A stretch of 64,000 nt of DNA from Nocardioides daeguensis (GCF_019192965.1 NZ_JAHTKU010000026.1:40727-104726), one strand, 5' to 3'; shown: positions 32,357-42,196, counted from the first letter of the stretch. Notes: a model not told the origin generated them from the letters alone. Made by a program: numbers and translations.

Positions 32357-32757
32357 CCGGGCAGCCGGACGGCACCTACGCCCCCGTCGATGACGACCGC
32401 CCCGACCCGGGCGAGGTCGTCTGGGCGTGGGTCCCCTACGAGGACGACCACACGCAGGGCAAGGACCGCCCGGTCCTGGTGATCGGCACGGCCACCGGGC
32501 GCGACGGCCGCGAGATCGTCCACGCTCTCCCCCTGACGAGCAAGGACCACGACCGCGACCAGGACCAGGAGGCCGCCGCGGGCCGGTACTGGATGGACGT
32601 CGGCCCCGGCGCCTGGGACCCGCGCGGCCGGCCGAGCGAGGTGCGGCTCAACCGACTGCTCGTGCTCGCCGCGGCCGACGTACGACGCGAGGGAGCCGCC
32701 GTGGCACCGGCGATCTACGCCGAGGTCATCGCCGCGCGGCAGCGCTTCCTGCGCTGA
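32353..32757 (+). CDS. PemK/MazF-like protein, no antitoxin partner visible
   Basis: 134 residues; ATG 32353 overlaps the YdbT-like stop. The start DPGEVVWAWVPYEDD and GKDRPVLVIGTATGRD matches the PemK/MazF beta-barrel (GxVVW and GK/RPxLVI motifs). MazF-type toxins cleave RNA, but they are usually ~110 residues and paired with a small antitoxin; here no antitoxin ORF precedes or follows. The tight overlap with two PH-domain membrane proteins suggests a function in that system, or a neutral domain descendant. The ending EVIAARQRFLR fits the last helix of the fold. Confidence 0.7.
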   Translation: MTGQPDGTYAPVDDDRPDPGEVVWAWVPYEDDHTQGKDRPVLVIGTATGRDGREIVHALPLTSKDHDRDQDQEAAAGRYWMDVGPGAWDPRGRPSEVRLNRLLVLAAADVRREGAAVAPAIYAEVIAARQRFLR

Positions 32758-32861
32758 GTCCGAGGTCGTCGGCGAGCGTCGGGCAGGAGACGGTCACCTG
32801 TCCCGCGCGGCGACCACGGCGTGATCCGTCGTGGACGGCAACGCCTCTCCCGAAGGTGATC

Positions 32862-32876
32862 GTTACTGCGAGTAAC
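32862..32876. promoter_or_regulatory. GTTACT-GCG-AGTAAC operator of TetR gene
   Basis: Perfect 6-bp inverted repeat 23 bp before the ATG of the TetR gene at 32899, overlapping the expected promoter region; most simply an autoregulatory operator. Confidence 0.65.
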
Positions 32877-32898
32877 AGATAAAGGTACGCTGGTCGCC

Positions 32899-33582
32899 AT
32901 GACCCCCCACGTCAAGCGCGACGGACGCACCACCCGCTGGGAGCAACACCGCGCCGAGCGGCGCGAGGAGTTCGTGCTCGCCGCGGTCCGCGCCATCGAC
33001 ACCCTCGGTCCCGACGCCTCCGTGGCCGACATCGCGGCCGAGGCGGGCGTCAGCAAGCCGGTCCTCTACCGCTATTTCGCCGACAAGAACGAGCTGCACG
33101 CCGCGGTCGGCGCCTGGGCGGCCGACCTCGTCCTGGGACGGGTCCTGACGGCGGTGCTGGCCCCTGCGTCGGCTCGCGACCGGGTCACCGCCGGCGTGGC
33201 GGCCTACCTCGACACCCTCGCCGCCCATCCCCAGGCCTTCCTGCTGCTCAGCCGGCCGGCCGGCGGCACCGACCCGTTGGCCGCGGGCAAGGACCAGATC
33301 GCCGCGAAGCTGACCCGCCTCCTCGGCGACGCGTTGCGCCACCTCGGCGGCGACACCGGCGCCGCGGAGCCGTGGGCGCACGCCGTCGTCGGCCTCGGCA
33401 CGTCCGTCGGCCAGTGGTGGCTCGAGCGGCACACCGTCTCGCGCAGCGCGGCCGCCGGCTACCTCAGCGACTTCATCTGGCACGCCCTGTCCGGCGCGGC
33501 CGCCGAGAGCGGCGTCGACCTGTCCCGGCTCGACGCCGGCGACGGCGAGGTCAGCCCGATCCGCCCAGCGGAGCCTCGGTGA
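32899..33582 (+). CDS. TetR-family transcriptional regulator
   Basis: 227 residues from ATG 32899. HTH: FVLAAVRAIDTLGPDASVAD then IAAEAGVSKPVLYRYFADKN (about 44-63). The C-terminal domain resembles TetR_C regulators of lipid/cholesterol metabolism in length and composition but has no decisive motif. It is the only gene of its transcript; a perfect palindrome lies before it and its stop codon lies inside the hairpin at 33579. Targets in trans are unknown. Confidence 0.87.
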   Translation: MTPHVKRDGRTTRWEQHRAERREEFVLAAVRAIDTLGPDASVADIAAEAGVSKPVLYRYFADKNELHAAVGAWAADLVLGRVLTAVLAPASARDRVTAGVAAYLDTLAAHPQAFLLLSRPAGGTDPLAAGKDQIAAKLTRLLGDALRHLGGDTGAAEPWAHAVVGLGTSVGQWWLERHTVSRSAAAGYLSDFIWHALSGAAAESGVDLSRLDAGDGEVSPIRPAEPR

Positions 33583-33648
33583 GTTTCACCGGCCGGCCGG
33601 TGAAACTCACGCTGGGACGAGGAAACTTCCTCGTCCCAGCGTGAGTTT
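33579..33648. terminator. Overlapping alternative hairpins between convergent regulator genes
   Basis: A perfect 32-bp palindrome (33579-33610; arms GTGAGTTTCACCGGCC and its complement) shares its last 8 bases AAACTCAC with a second perfect inverted repeat (33603-33624 with 33627-33648, 22-bp arms, 2-nt centre). Only one of the two hairpins can use AAACTCAC at a time. The tetR stop codon lies inside the first arm, and the XRE-cupin gene ends 12 bp after the second. Probable bidirectional terminator. Confidence 0.75.
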
Positions 33649-33660
33649 TCTCGTCCAGGC

Positions 33661-34209
33661 TCACCCAGGAGTGACGGGAGTGACGATCACGTTGACCGCC
33701 TCGAGAGGAGCATCCGGGCCGGCCCGGTAGGTGTGCGGCACGTCGGCCGCGAAGCGCACGTGGTCGCCGGGACCGACGGGGACCGTGCGCCCACCGTGCT
33801 CGACCTGGCCCGAGCCGGACAGGACGACGAGCTGCTCCTCGACGCCGGCGGGGTGCGCGGGCGAGCTCCGCTCGACACCGGCCGCCAGCCGCAGCAGGTA
33901 GACCTCGGTCGTGCGGCCGGGCTCGCGCAGCACCCGCACCCGGGTCGCCACGACGCCGTCGTCGGCGACGACGGCACCGTCGTGGTCGTCGAGGAGCGCG
34001 GCCAGGGGGACGCCGAGCGGGGTCGCGACGGCGTACAGGGTGTCGAGGGTGGGGTTGCGCTGACCGGTCTCGAGCTCGGAGAGCGAGCCCTTCCCGATCC
34101 CGGCCTGGGCGGCAAGCGCCGACAGCGAGAGACCGCGGGCCTCGCGCAGCGCCCGGATCCGGGCCCCGACGCCGGCCCCCACCCCGGTCGCCTCCGCCGC
34201 TCGCGTCAT
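33661..34209 (-). CDS. XRE-family regulator with C-terminal cupin domain
   Basis: 182 residues from ATG 34209. The HTH covers about 15-70: IRALREARGLSLSALAAQAG then IGKGSLSELETGQRNPTLDT. A small cupin sensor domain follows (about 105-178) with EEQLVVLSGSGQVEHGGRTV and VPVGPGDHVRFAADVPHTYR, a potential ligand or metal site. Such regulators sense small metabolites and often control neighbouring transport genes. Divergent from the BenE transporter, with a palindrome in the 65-bp gap; repression of the transporter is likely. Confidence 0.88.
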   Translation of the reverse strand: MTRAAEATGVGAGVGARIRALREARGLSLSALAAQAGIGKGSLSELETGQRNPTLDTLYAVATPLGVPLAALLDDHDGAVVADDGVVATRVRVLREPGRTTEVYLLRLAAGVERSSPAHPAGVEEQLVVLSGSGQVEHGGRTVPVGPGDHVRFAADVPHTYRAGPDAPLEAVNVIVTPVTPG

Positions 34210-34230
34210 CGGACCTGCTTCACCTAGAGT

Positions 34231-34246
34231 GTTCTGTATACGGAAC
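34231..34246. promoter_or_regulatory. Operator between XRE-cupin and BenE genes
   Basis: GTTCTGTATACGGAAC, a 16-bp palindrome with one mismatched pair around GTATAC. It lies in the middle of the 65-bp divergent gap and overlaps a TAGAGT -10-like box (34225-34230), fitting repression by the XRE-cupin protein. Confidence 0.6.
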
Positions 34247-34274
34247 GCCGCCCGCGCGTTCCCGAGGAGGCGGC

Positions 34275-35477
34275 GTGTCCCAGGAGAGTACCCACGGCCC
34301 GGTCCTGGCCGGCGTGGTCACGGCTCTGGTCGGGTTCAGCAGCTCCTTCGTCGTGCTGCTCGCCGGCCTGGTCGCGGTCGGCGCCTCTCCCGACCAGGCG
34401 GCCTCGGGCCTCGCCACGCTGCTGGTGACCCAGGCGCTCGGCATGCTCTGGCTCTCGGTGCGCCACCGGATCCCGATCACCCTCGCCTGGTCCACGCCGG
34501 GCGCGGCGCTGCTCGCGACGTCCGCCGGCGTGGCCGGCGGCTGGTCCGCGGCCGTGGGCGCCTTCGTCGCCGCCGGCGTGCTCATCGTGCTGACCGCGCT
34601 GGTGCCGAAGATCGGGGACCTCGTCGCCGCGATACCGCACAGCCTGGCCCGGGCGATGCTCGCCGGCGTCCTTCTGCCGCTGTGCCTCGCGCCGGTCACC
34701 GCCCTCGTCGAGTCCCCCGCCGCCGTCGCACCACTCGTCGTGACCTGGCTGGTCCTGCTCCGCCTCGCGCCGCGGTGGGCGGTGCCGGGCGCGCTGCTCG
34801 TCGCCCTCGTCACCGTGGTCGTGACCGCACGGATCGACACCGCCGACCTCGCCCCGCACCTTGCCTGGACCACCCCGACCTGGACGCTGTCGGCGCTGGT
34901 CGGCATCGCGCTCCCGCTGTACGTCGTCACGATGGCCTCGCAGAACGTGCCCGGCGTCGCGGTGATGAGCGGGTTCGGGTACCGCGTCCCGTGGCGCGAG
35001 TCGCTCGCCGTCACCGGCATCGGCACCGTCCTCGGCGCCCCCACCGGTGGGCACGCGATCAACCTCGCCGCCATCAGTGCGGCCCTCGCGGCCGGGCCGA
35101 CCGCCGGCCCCGACCCGCGGCGCCGCTGGATCGCGGCGGTCAGCGCGTCGGCCACCTACCTCGTGCTCGCGGTCGCCAGCACGGCGTTCGCCACACTGGT
35201 CGCGGCTGCCGCGGACGGCGTGATGCAGGCCGCCGCCGGCCTCGCCCTGCTCGGGACGCTCGGCGCCGCCCTGGCCGAGGCGCTCGCCGATCCGGCCGAG
35301 CGCGAGCCCGCGGCCGCGACCCTCGTCGTCGCGGCCTCCGGCGTCAGCGTGCTCGGGATCGGCGCCGCGTTCTGGGCACTGCTCGCCGGCCTGCTGCTGC
35401 GCGGGTTCCTGCGCGCCGGTCGGGTGCCGGCGCCCAGGCCGACTACGCGAACATCGTCGACCTCAGCCCGAACCTGA
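34275..35477 (+). CDS. benE: Benzoate/H+ symporter BenE family transporter
   Basis: 400 residues from a GTG at 34275, about 12 hydrophobic segments. Family marks: HGPVLAGVVTALVGFSSSFV (7-26), RIPITLAWSTPGAALLATSA (about 65-84), YVVTMASQNVPGVAVMSGFG and TGGHAINLAAISAAL (about 259-273). It is an inner-membrane importer of benzoate or related aromatic acids; no degradation genes are nearby. The end (RPTTRTSSTSART) overlaps the convergent SpoIID-like gene by 35 bp, so the true 3' part may be polar, or the overlap is real. Confidence 0.85.
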   Translation: MSQESTHGPVLAGVVTALVGFSSSFVVLLAGLVAVGASPDQAASGLATLLVTQALGMLWLSVRHRIPITLAWSTPGAALLATSAGVAGGWSAAVGAFVAAGVLIVLTALVPKIGDLVAAIPHSLARAMLAGVLLPLCLAPVTALVESPAAVAPLVVTWLVLLRLAPRWAVPGALLVALVTVVVTARIDTADLAPHLAWTTPTWTLSALVGIALPLYVVTMASQNVPGVAVMSGFGYRVPWRESLAVTGIGTVLGAPTGGHAINLAAISAALAAGPTAGPDPRRRWIAAVSASATYLVLAVASTAFATLVAAAADGVMQAAAGLALLGTLGAALAEALADPAEREPAAATLVVAASGVSVLGIGAAFWALLAGLLLRGFLRAGRVPAPRPTTRTSSTSART

Positions 35478-36600
35478 CCCGGAACGCATCGCCGCTCAGG
35501 CTGGTGCTGCCTGCCGCCCCGTTGATCTTGACCGAGGTGACCCGACCACCCTGCTGCGGGTCCTTGACGATGTCGAAGGTCAAGAAGTCACCGATGCCGG
35601 GGAACTGCGCCTCGATCGCGTCGTCGGTCAGCACCACCTGCCACGTCTTGTTCGGGTTGGTCGTCAGCGCCTCGTACGGATCCGCCTTGGCGACCTGGTA
35701 CGGGAAGCTGCCCGGCGCGGTCCAGCCGCCGTTGCTCGAGGAGAACTGCGTGAACGCCGGCAGGCCGCCGTACGTCCGGACCTGGCCCGCGGTCGCGGCG
35801 ATGGCGGCGTTCGACTCCGGCTCCTCGGCGGCGACGCCGCGGTAGACCTGGGACTGGGTGGTGTCCCAGACGTCGAAGACGCCGCGGTCGTTGTTGTCGC
35901 GCTCGAAGACCGCATAGGTACGCGCGGCCACGACCTGGGCCTGGACCGCCTGCGGGTGCCACGTGGCGGGCATCTCGGAGGGGACGACGCCGCGCAGGTA
36001 CTTCTCCACGCTCACCACGTTGACGGTGTCGCGGCCCTGCCCGTTGGCTGGCACGACGGAGCGGATCTTGCCGCGGTAGTCGACCGCGCCGCCGGGCACG
36101 TAGACCCGGATCGTGCCGCCCTTGCCCTGGAACTCGGCCTGGCCCGGGATGATCCGGACCTTGCGCCAGCGCCGCGTCTTCACCGACAGCTTGGTGTCGG
36201 CGCCGTGCGCCGTCAGCTTCCAGCGCTTCGCGCCCCGCTTGCCGAGCTTCCAGGCCCTCCCGGTCGCGAGGCTGCGGACCTTGAGCCGGGACCGGTGCTG
36301 GACGACCACGTTGCTGGAGGTGTCGGCGGTGATCAGGACCTTCACCGACCCGCCCGCGAGCCCGGGCTGGGTGCCCGGGTAGTAGAAGTCGAGGATCTGC
36401 GCCGCGGCGAGGCCCTGGTCGGCGGCACCGCGGGCGCCCCACTGGGACAGTCCCTTGCCGTGGCCCCAGCCGCTTCCCGTCAGGGTGACCGTCTCCGGGC
36501 CGGCTGGGGCCGCGGAGGCCGCGGGCACTGAGGCGGGGCCGGCGACCCCGAGGGCGAGACCGACGGCGAGGGTGGCGATGGTTCCCGAGGACAGGCGCAT
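35443..36600 (-). CDS. Secreted SpoIID/LytB domain protein
   Basis: 385 residues from ATG 36600. Signal peptide 1-30 (GTIATLAVGLALGVAGPASV, cleavage near ASAAPAG). The mature domain has the SpoIID/LytB pattern: SGWGHGKGLSQWGARGAADQ (about 43-62), VEKYLRGVVPSEMPATWHPQ (about 199-218), AVQAQVVAARTYAVFE and FTQFSSSNGGWTAPG. SpoIID of Bacillus is a peptidoglycan lytic transglycosylase; actinobacteria lack its sporulation role, so a cell-wall function is likely. Divergent from valS with 57 bp between starts. Confidence 0.88.
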   Translation of the reverse strand: MRLSSGTIATLAVGLALGVAGPASVPAASAAPAGPETVTLTGSGWGHGKGLSQWGARGAADQGLAAAQILDFYYPGTQPGLAGGSVKVLITADTSSNVVVQHRSRLKVRSLATGRAWKLGKRGAKRWKLTAHGADTKLSVKTRRWRKVRIIPGQAEFQGKGGTIRVYVPGGAVDYRGKIRSVVPANGQGRDTVNVVSVEKYLRGVVPSEMPATWHPQAVQAQVVAARTYAVFERDNNDRGVFDVWDTTQSQVYRGVAAEEPESNAAIAATAGQVRTYGGLPAFTQFSSSNGGWTAPGSFPYQVAKADPYEALTTNPNKTWQVVLTDDAIEAQFPGIGDFLTFDIVKDPQQGGRVTSVKINGAAGSTSLSGDAFRVRFGLRSTMFA

Positions 36601-36657
36601 CGTCCGAGAGTAACTGCCAGTTGAAAGCCTGACGCCGGGTCGCAATAGGCTTTGGCC

Positions 36658-39276
36658 ATGACCGAGCTCGACAGCACGCAGACCCCGGACCCGACCGACG
36701 CGCCCACCAGCGCGGTCGTCGTACCGGACAAGCCCGCGCTGGAGGGGCTCGAGGAGAAGTGGGCGCAGCGCTGGAAGGACGCCGACACCTACGGCTTCGA
36801 CCGCACCCAGCCGCGCGAGAACGTCTACGCGATCGACACCCCGCCCCCGACGGTGAGTGGCAGCCTGCACGTCGGGCACGTCTTCTCCTACACCCACACC
36901 GACCTGATCGCCCGCTTCCAGCGGATGCAGGGCAAGTCCGTCTTCTACCCGATGGGCTGGGACGACAACGGCCTGCCCACCGAGCGCCGGGTGCAGAACT
37001 ACTTCGGCGTGCGCTGCGACCCGTCGCTGCCGTACGACGCCGACTTCACCCCGCCCGAGAAGCCCGACCCGAAGCGCCAGGTCCCGATCAGCCGGCCCAA
37101 CTTCATCGCGCTGTGCGAGCAGCTGGTCGAGCAGGACGAGAAGGTCTTCGAGGACCTGTGGCGCACCCTCGGCCTCAGCGTCGACTGGAACACGACCTAC
37201 ACGACGATCGGCACGAAGGCGCAGACCGTCAGCCAGCGGGCGTTCCTGCGCAACCTGGCCCGTGGCGAGGCCTACCTGCAGGAGGCGCCGACCCTGTGGG
37301 ACGTCACCTTCCAGACCGCGGTCGCGCAGGCCGAGCTGGAGGCGCGTGACTACGCCGGCGCCTACCACCGGGTCGCCTTCCACAAGGCCGACGGCTCCCC
37401 GGTCTACATCGAAACGACCCGTCCCGAGCTGATCCCCTCGGTCGTCGCCCTGATCGCGCACCCCGACGACGAGCGCTACGCCGACCTGTTCGGTACGACG
37501 GTGACCTCGCCGGTCTTCGGCGTGGAGATCCCCGTGCTGGCCCACGGCGCCGCCGAGACGGACAAGGGCGCCGGCATCGCGATGTGCTGCACCTTCGGCG
37601 ACCTCACCGACGTCCAGTGGTGGCGCGAGCTGCAGCTGCCGGTCCGCACCGTGATCGGCCGCGACGGCCGGCTCACCCGCGAGACGCCCGAGTGGCTCTC
37701 GTCGGAGAGGGCCGCGGCGGCGTACGAGGACCTCCAGGGCAAGACCGTCCACTCCGCCCGCGAGGCGATGGTCGCCAAGCTCAAGGAGACCGGCGACCTC
37801 GACGGCGACCCGAAGCCCACCCAGCGGATGGCGAACTTCTACGAGAAGGGCGACAAGCCGCTCGAGATCGTCTCCACCCGCCAGTGGTACATCCGCAACG
37901 GCGGGCGCGACGCCGAGATCCGCAAGCAGATGCTCGGCCGCGGCTCGGAGATCGACTGGCTGCCGCCGCACATGAAGCACCGTTACGACAACTGGGTCGG
38001 CGGCCTCAACGGCGACTGGCTGATCTCGCGCCAGCGCTTCTTCGGCATCCCGTTCCCGGTGTGGTACCCGCTCGACGCCGAGGGCGAGCCCGACTACACC
38101 CGGCTGCTGCTGCCCACCGAGGCCGAGCTGCCCATCGACCCCTCCACCCAGGCGCCGACCGGCTACACCGAGGAGCAGCGCGGCAAGCCGGGCGGCTTCA
38201 TCGGCGACCCCGACGTGATGGACACCTGGGCGACCTCGTCGCTCACCCCGCACATCGCGGGCGGCTGGGAGTCCGACCCCGACCTGTGGTCGCGGGTGTT
38301 CCCGATGGACCTGGCCACCCAGGCCCACGACATCATCCGGACCTGGCTCTTCTCGCGCGTGGTCCGCGCGCACTTCGAGAACCACGTCGCCCCGTGGTCG
38401 CACGCGATGATCTCCGGCTTCATCGTCGACCCCGACCGCAAGAAGATGTCGAAGTCCAAGGGCAACGTCGTCGTCCCCAACGAGATCCTCGACAAGTACG
38501 GCGCCGACGCGGTCCGCTGGCGTGCGGCGATCGCCCGCCCGGGCCTGGACTCGCCGTTCGACGAGACCCAGATGAAGGTCGGCCGCCGGCTGGCGATGAA
38601 GGTCCTCAACGCGTCGAAGTTCGTCCTCGGCAGCGTCGGCGCGACCACGTTCAGCCCGGCCGCCGTCTCCCAGCCCGTCGACACCGCGCTGCTCGGCCGG
38701 CTCGCCGGCGTCGTGCGCCGCGCGAGCGAGGCGTTCGAGGCCTACGACTACACCACCGCGCTCGAGGTCACCGAGAAGTTCTTCTGGGAGTTCTGCGACG
38801 ACTACCTCGAGCTGGTCAAGGAGCGCGCGTACGCCGGCGACAGCGACGCCTCGTCCTCCGCCCGGGCCACGCTCGCCCTCGCCCTGCAGGTCCAGCTGCG
38901 GCTGCTCGCGCCCTTCCTCCCCTACGTCACCGAGGAGGTCTGGTCGTGGTGGCAGGAGGGCTCGGTGCACCGCGCGCCCTGGCCGAGCGTCGCCGAGCTC
39001 GGCTCCCCCGCCGCCTCCGACGGCTCCCTGATCGACGCCGTCGCCGCCGCCCTGTCCGGCATCCGTGGCGCCAAGTCGGCCGCCAAGGTCAAGATGCGCG
39101 CCCCGCTGGCGCGCGTCGAGGTCACCGGCCCGGCGCGGCTGGTCCGGGCCGCCGAGAAGGCCGCCGACGACCTGCGCCGCAGCGGCAACGTGGTCGGTGA
39201 GCTGGTGTTCACGCTCGCCGAGGACGCCACCGAGCTGACCGTCACGGCAGAGATCGCGGAGGAGCCGGCGGAGTAG
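36658..39276 (+). CDS. valS: Valyl-tRNA synthetase
   Basis: 872 residues from ATG 36658 (a TTG six bases earlier is open but less likely). Class I synthetase: the HIGH motif is HVGH in PPPTVSGSLHVGHVFSYTHT (about 62-81), the KMSKS motif is intact in DRKKMSKSKGNVVVP (about 595-609), and the long CP1 editing insert follows HIGH. The RF helical anticodon region is at the end; it lacks a long coiled-coil tail and resembles the archaeal-type ValS common in actinobacteria. Convergent with clpX across a 208-bp palindromic element. Confidence 0.95.
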   Translation: MTELDSTQTPDPTDAPTSAVVVPDKPALEGLEEKWAQRWKDADTYGFDRTQPRENVYAIDTPPPTVSGSLHVGHVFSYTHTDLIARFQRMQGKSVFYPMGWDDNGLPTERRVQNYFGVRCDPSLPYDADFTPPEKPDPKRQVPISRPNFIALCEQLVEQDEKVFEDLWRTLGLSVDWNTTYTTIGTKAQTVSQRAFLRNLARGEAYLQEAPTLWDVTFQTAVAQAELEARDYAGAYHRVAFHKADGSPVYIETTRPELIPSVVALIAHPDDERYADLFGTTVTSPVFGVEIPVLAHGAAETDKGAGIAMCCTFGDLTDVQWWRELQLPVRTVIGRDGRLTRETPEWLSSERAAAAYEDLQGKTVHSAREAMVAKLKETGDLDGDPKPTQRMANFYEKGDKPLEIVSTRQWYIRNGGRDAEIRKQMLGRGSEIDWLPPHMKHRYDNWVGGLNGDWLISRQRFFGIPFPVWYPLDAEGEPDYTRLLLPTEAELPIDPSTQAPTGYTEEQRGKPGGFIGDPDVMDTWATSSLTPHIAGGWESDPDLWSRVFPMDLATQAHDIIRTWLFSRVVRAHFENHVAPWSHAMISGFIVDPDRKKMSKSKGNVVVPNEILDKYGADAVRWRAAIARPGLDSPFDETQMKVGRRLAMKVLNASKFVLGSVGATTFSPAAVSQPVDTALLGRLAGVVRRASEAFEAYDYTTALEVTEKFFWEFCDDYLELVKERAYAGDSDASSSARATLALALQVQLRLLAPFLPYVTEEVWSWWQEGSVHRAPWPSVAELGSPAASDGSLIDAVAAALSGIRGAKSAAKVKMRAPLARVEVTGPARLVRAAEKAADDLRRSGNVVGELVFTLAEDATELTVTAEIAEEPAE

Positions 39277-39304
39277 CCCGGCGAGAGGGCTGAGCCCGGA
39301 CGCA

Positions 39305-39512
39305 CTTGTAACTAAGTGTTACAGCGCCAATTCCGGTGCCAGAGCACCCGGGTAGTGGCCACAGCACCCGGGTGGTTGGTCCAGGCGAGCCCGCACGACC
39401 GATCGGAGGCTCACGCCGCCGTATTGGCCGGGACGTGCGATCTACCCGGGCGCTGTTGCTACTACCTCGGCGTTGAGGCACCGGTTTTCGCTCTGTAACC
39501 CTTAGTTACAAG
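39305..39512. repeat. 208-bp imperfect palindrome flanked by TGTAAC-N5-GTTACA boxes
   Basis: The outer 20 bases CTTGTAACTAAGTGTTACAG (39305-39324) reappear inverted at 39493-39512 with one mismatch, and the similarity continues inward for roughly 50 bases (shared CCGGTGCC, GGTAG, ACAGC, CCCGGGT). Each end is itself a small palindrome TGTAAC-N5-GTTACA (39307-39323 and 39494-39510). It fills the gap between the stops of valS and clpX. Possibly a MITE, a regulatory site or an RNA structure. Confidence 0.8.
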
Positions 39513-39531
39513 CGAGGCGCGCGGAGACGAC

Positions 39532-39561
39532 GAAGGCCCCCGGGAGTCCCCGGGGGCCTTC
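39532..39561. terminator. Hairpin terminator of clpX (possibly bidirectional)
   Basis: Perfect 13-bp stem GAAGGCCCCCGGG / CCCGGGGGCCTTC with loop AGTC, 21 bp after the clpX stop. Confidence 0.8.
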
Positions 39562-39582
39562 CGCGTCAGGCGGGTCGGTCGA

Positions 39583-40860
<1,278 letters not shown>

Positions 40861-40979
40861 GGGTCCTCCTCACAATCGAACTACCCGACGGTACCCCGTG
40901 CCACCCTCCGGCGGGAGCGTGACACGAGGGGTGCGTCGGGATGCTCATCGGTCTTGTTGGTCGTCGTCTGAGCCGTGGC

Positions 40980-41585
40980 TCAGACGAGGGCCGGGGTCTT
41001 CAGAGACTCGAGCACGGAGTCGATCAGGCCGTACTCGATCGCGCCCTGGGCGGTGAGGATCTTGTCGCGCTCGATGTCACGGCTGACCTCCTCGACGGAC
41101 TTGCCCGAGTGGTCGCTGATCATCTTCTCGAGGAGCTCGCGCATGCGCAGGATCTCGTTGGCCTGGATCTCGATGTCCGAGGTCTGGCCGAAGGTGCCCT
41201 CGGTGTAGGGCTGGTGGATCAGGATCCGGCTGTTGGGCAGCGCGAGCCGCTTGCCCTTGGCGCCCGCGGCGAGCAGGATCGCCGCGGCCGAGGCCGCCTG
41301 GCCGATGCACACCGTCTGCACGTCCGGCTTGATGAACTGGATCGTGTCGTAGATGGCGGTCAGCGCCGTGAAGGAGCCACCGGGGCTGTTGATGTAGATG
41401 CTGATGTCCTGGTCGGGGTTCATCGACTGCAGGCACAGCAGCTGGGCGATGACCGCGTTGGCGACGTCGTCGGAGATCGGCGTGCCGAGGTAGATGATGC
41501 GGTCCTCGAACAGCTTGGCGTAGGGGTCGATGCGGCGGAACCCGTAGGAGGTCCGCTCTTCCCACTGCGGGATGTAGTAGTTCAT
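40980..41585 (-). CDS. clpP2: ATP-dependent Clp protease proteolytic subunit 2
   Basis: 201 residues from ATG 41585. A ClpP serine protease: the active-site Ser in GQAASAAAILLA (about 93-104), His in SRILIHQPYTEG (about 118-129) and Asp in ERDKILTAQGAIEYGLID. The order clpP1-clpP2 and the TEGTFGQTSDIEIQANEIL stretch identify it as the ClpP2 type of actinobacteria, which forms a mixed ring with ClpP1 and docks ClpX. It begins 5 bp after clpP1's stop. Confidence 0.95.
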   Translation of the reverse strand: MNYYIPQWEERTSYGFRRIDPYAKLFEDRIIYLGTPISDDVANAVIAQLLCLQSMNPDQDISIYINSPGGSFTALTAIYDTIQFIKPDVQTVCIGQAASAAAILLAAGAKGKRLALPNSRILIHQPYTEGTFGQTSDIEIQANEILRMRELLEKMISDHSGKSVEEVSRDIERDKILTAQGAIEYGLIDSVLESLKTPALV

Positions 41586-41590
41586 CTGCC

Positions 41591-42196
41591 TCAGTCCTTC
41601 TTGTGGGCCGGCCGGCCTTCGGCGGCGGCTTCCTTGGCGCTCTTGACGACCTTGTCGACCAGCCCGTACGCGAGGGCCTCCTCCGCGGTGAACCAGCGGT
41701 CGCGGTCGGCGTCCTCGGTGACCTGCTCGACGCTCTGGCCGGTGTGCTCGGCGATGAGCTCGAGGAGCACCTTCTTGATGTGCAGCGACTGCTGGGCCTG
41801 GATCTTGATGTCGGAGGCCGAGCCACCCATGCCCGAGGAGGGCTGGTGCATCATGATCCGCGCGTGGGGCAGGGCGTAGCGCTTGCCCTTGGCGCCGGCG
41901 CACAGCAGGAACTGGCCCATCGAGGCGGCCAGCCCCATGCCGACGGTCGCGACGTCGTTGGGGATGTAGTTCATGGTGTCGTAGATCGCCATGCCGGCGT
42001 CCACGGAGCCACCGGGGCTGTTGATGTGCAAGAAGATGTCCGCCTCGGGGTCCTCGGCCGACAGCAGCAGCAGCTGGGCGCAGATCGCGTTGGCGTTCTG
42101 GTCACGGACCTCGGAGCCGAGGAACACGATCCGCTCGCGGAGCAGCCGGCTGTAGATGTTGTCGTCGAGGAAGTTGATCCCCGCTCCGCCGTTCAT
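41591..42196 (-). CDS. clpP1: ATP-dependent Clp protease proteolytic subunit 1
   Basis: 201 residues from ATG 42196; an in-frame GTG at 42238 would add 14 residues (VTQNLPGGPVRGHE), neither start having a strong ribosome-binding site. Active-site Ser in GMGLAASMGQFLL (about 91-103), His in ARIMMHQPSSGMGG, Asp in EDADRDRWFTAEEALAYGL. First gene of the clpP1-clpP2 pair; a ClgR-like site lies about 95 bp upstream. Confidence 0.95.
   Translation of the reverse strand: MNGGAGINFLDDNIYSRLLRERIVFLGSEVRDQNANAICAQLLLLSAEDPEADIFLHINSPGGSVDAGMAIYDTMNYIPNDVATVGMGLAASMGQFLLCAGAKGKRYALPHARIMMHQPSSGMGGSASDIKIQAQQSLHIKKVLLELIAEHTGQSVEQVTEDADRDRWFTAEEALAYGLVDKVVKSAKEAAAEGRPAHKKD

Noticed and set aside
36601..38970. 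Upstream extension of the SpoIID frame, antisense to valS
   Set aside because: The SpoIID gene starts at 36600 with a proper signal peptide; the extension is a shadow of valS.
39316..39498. 60-codon ORF inside the valS-clpX palindrome
   Set aside because: Its sequence follows the palindrome, there is no ribosome-binding site and no protein-like composition.
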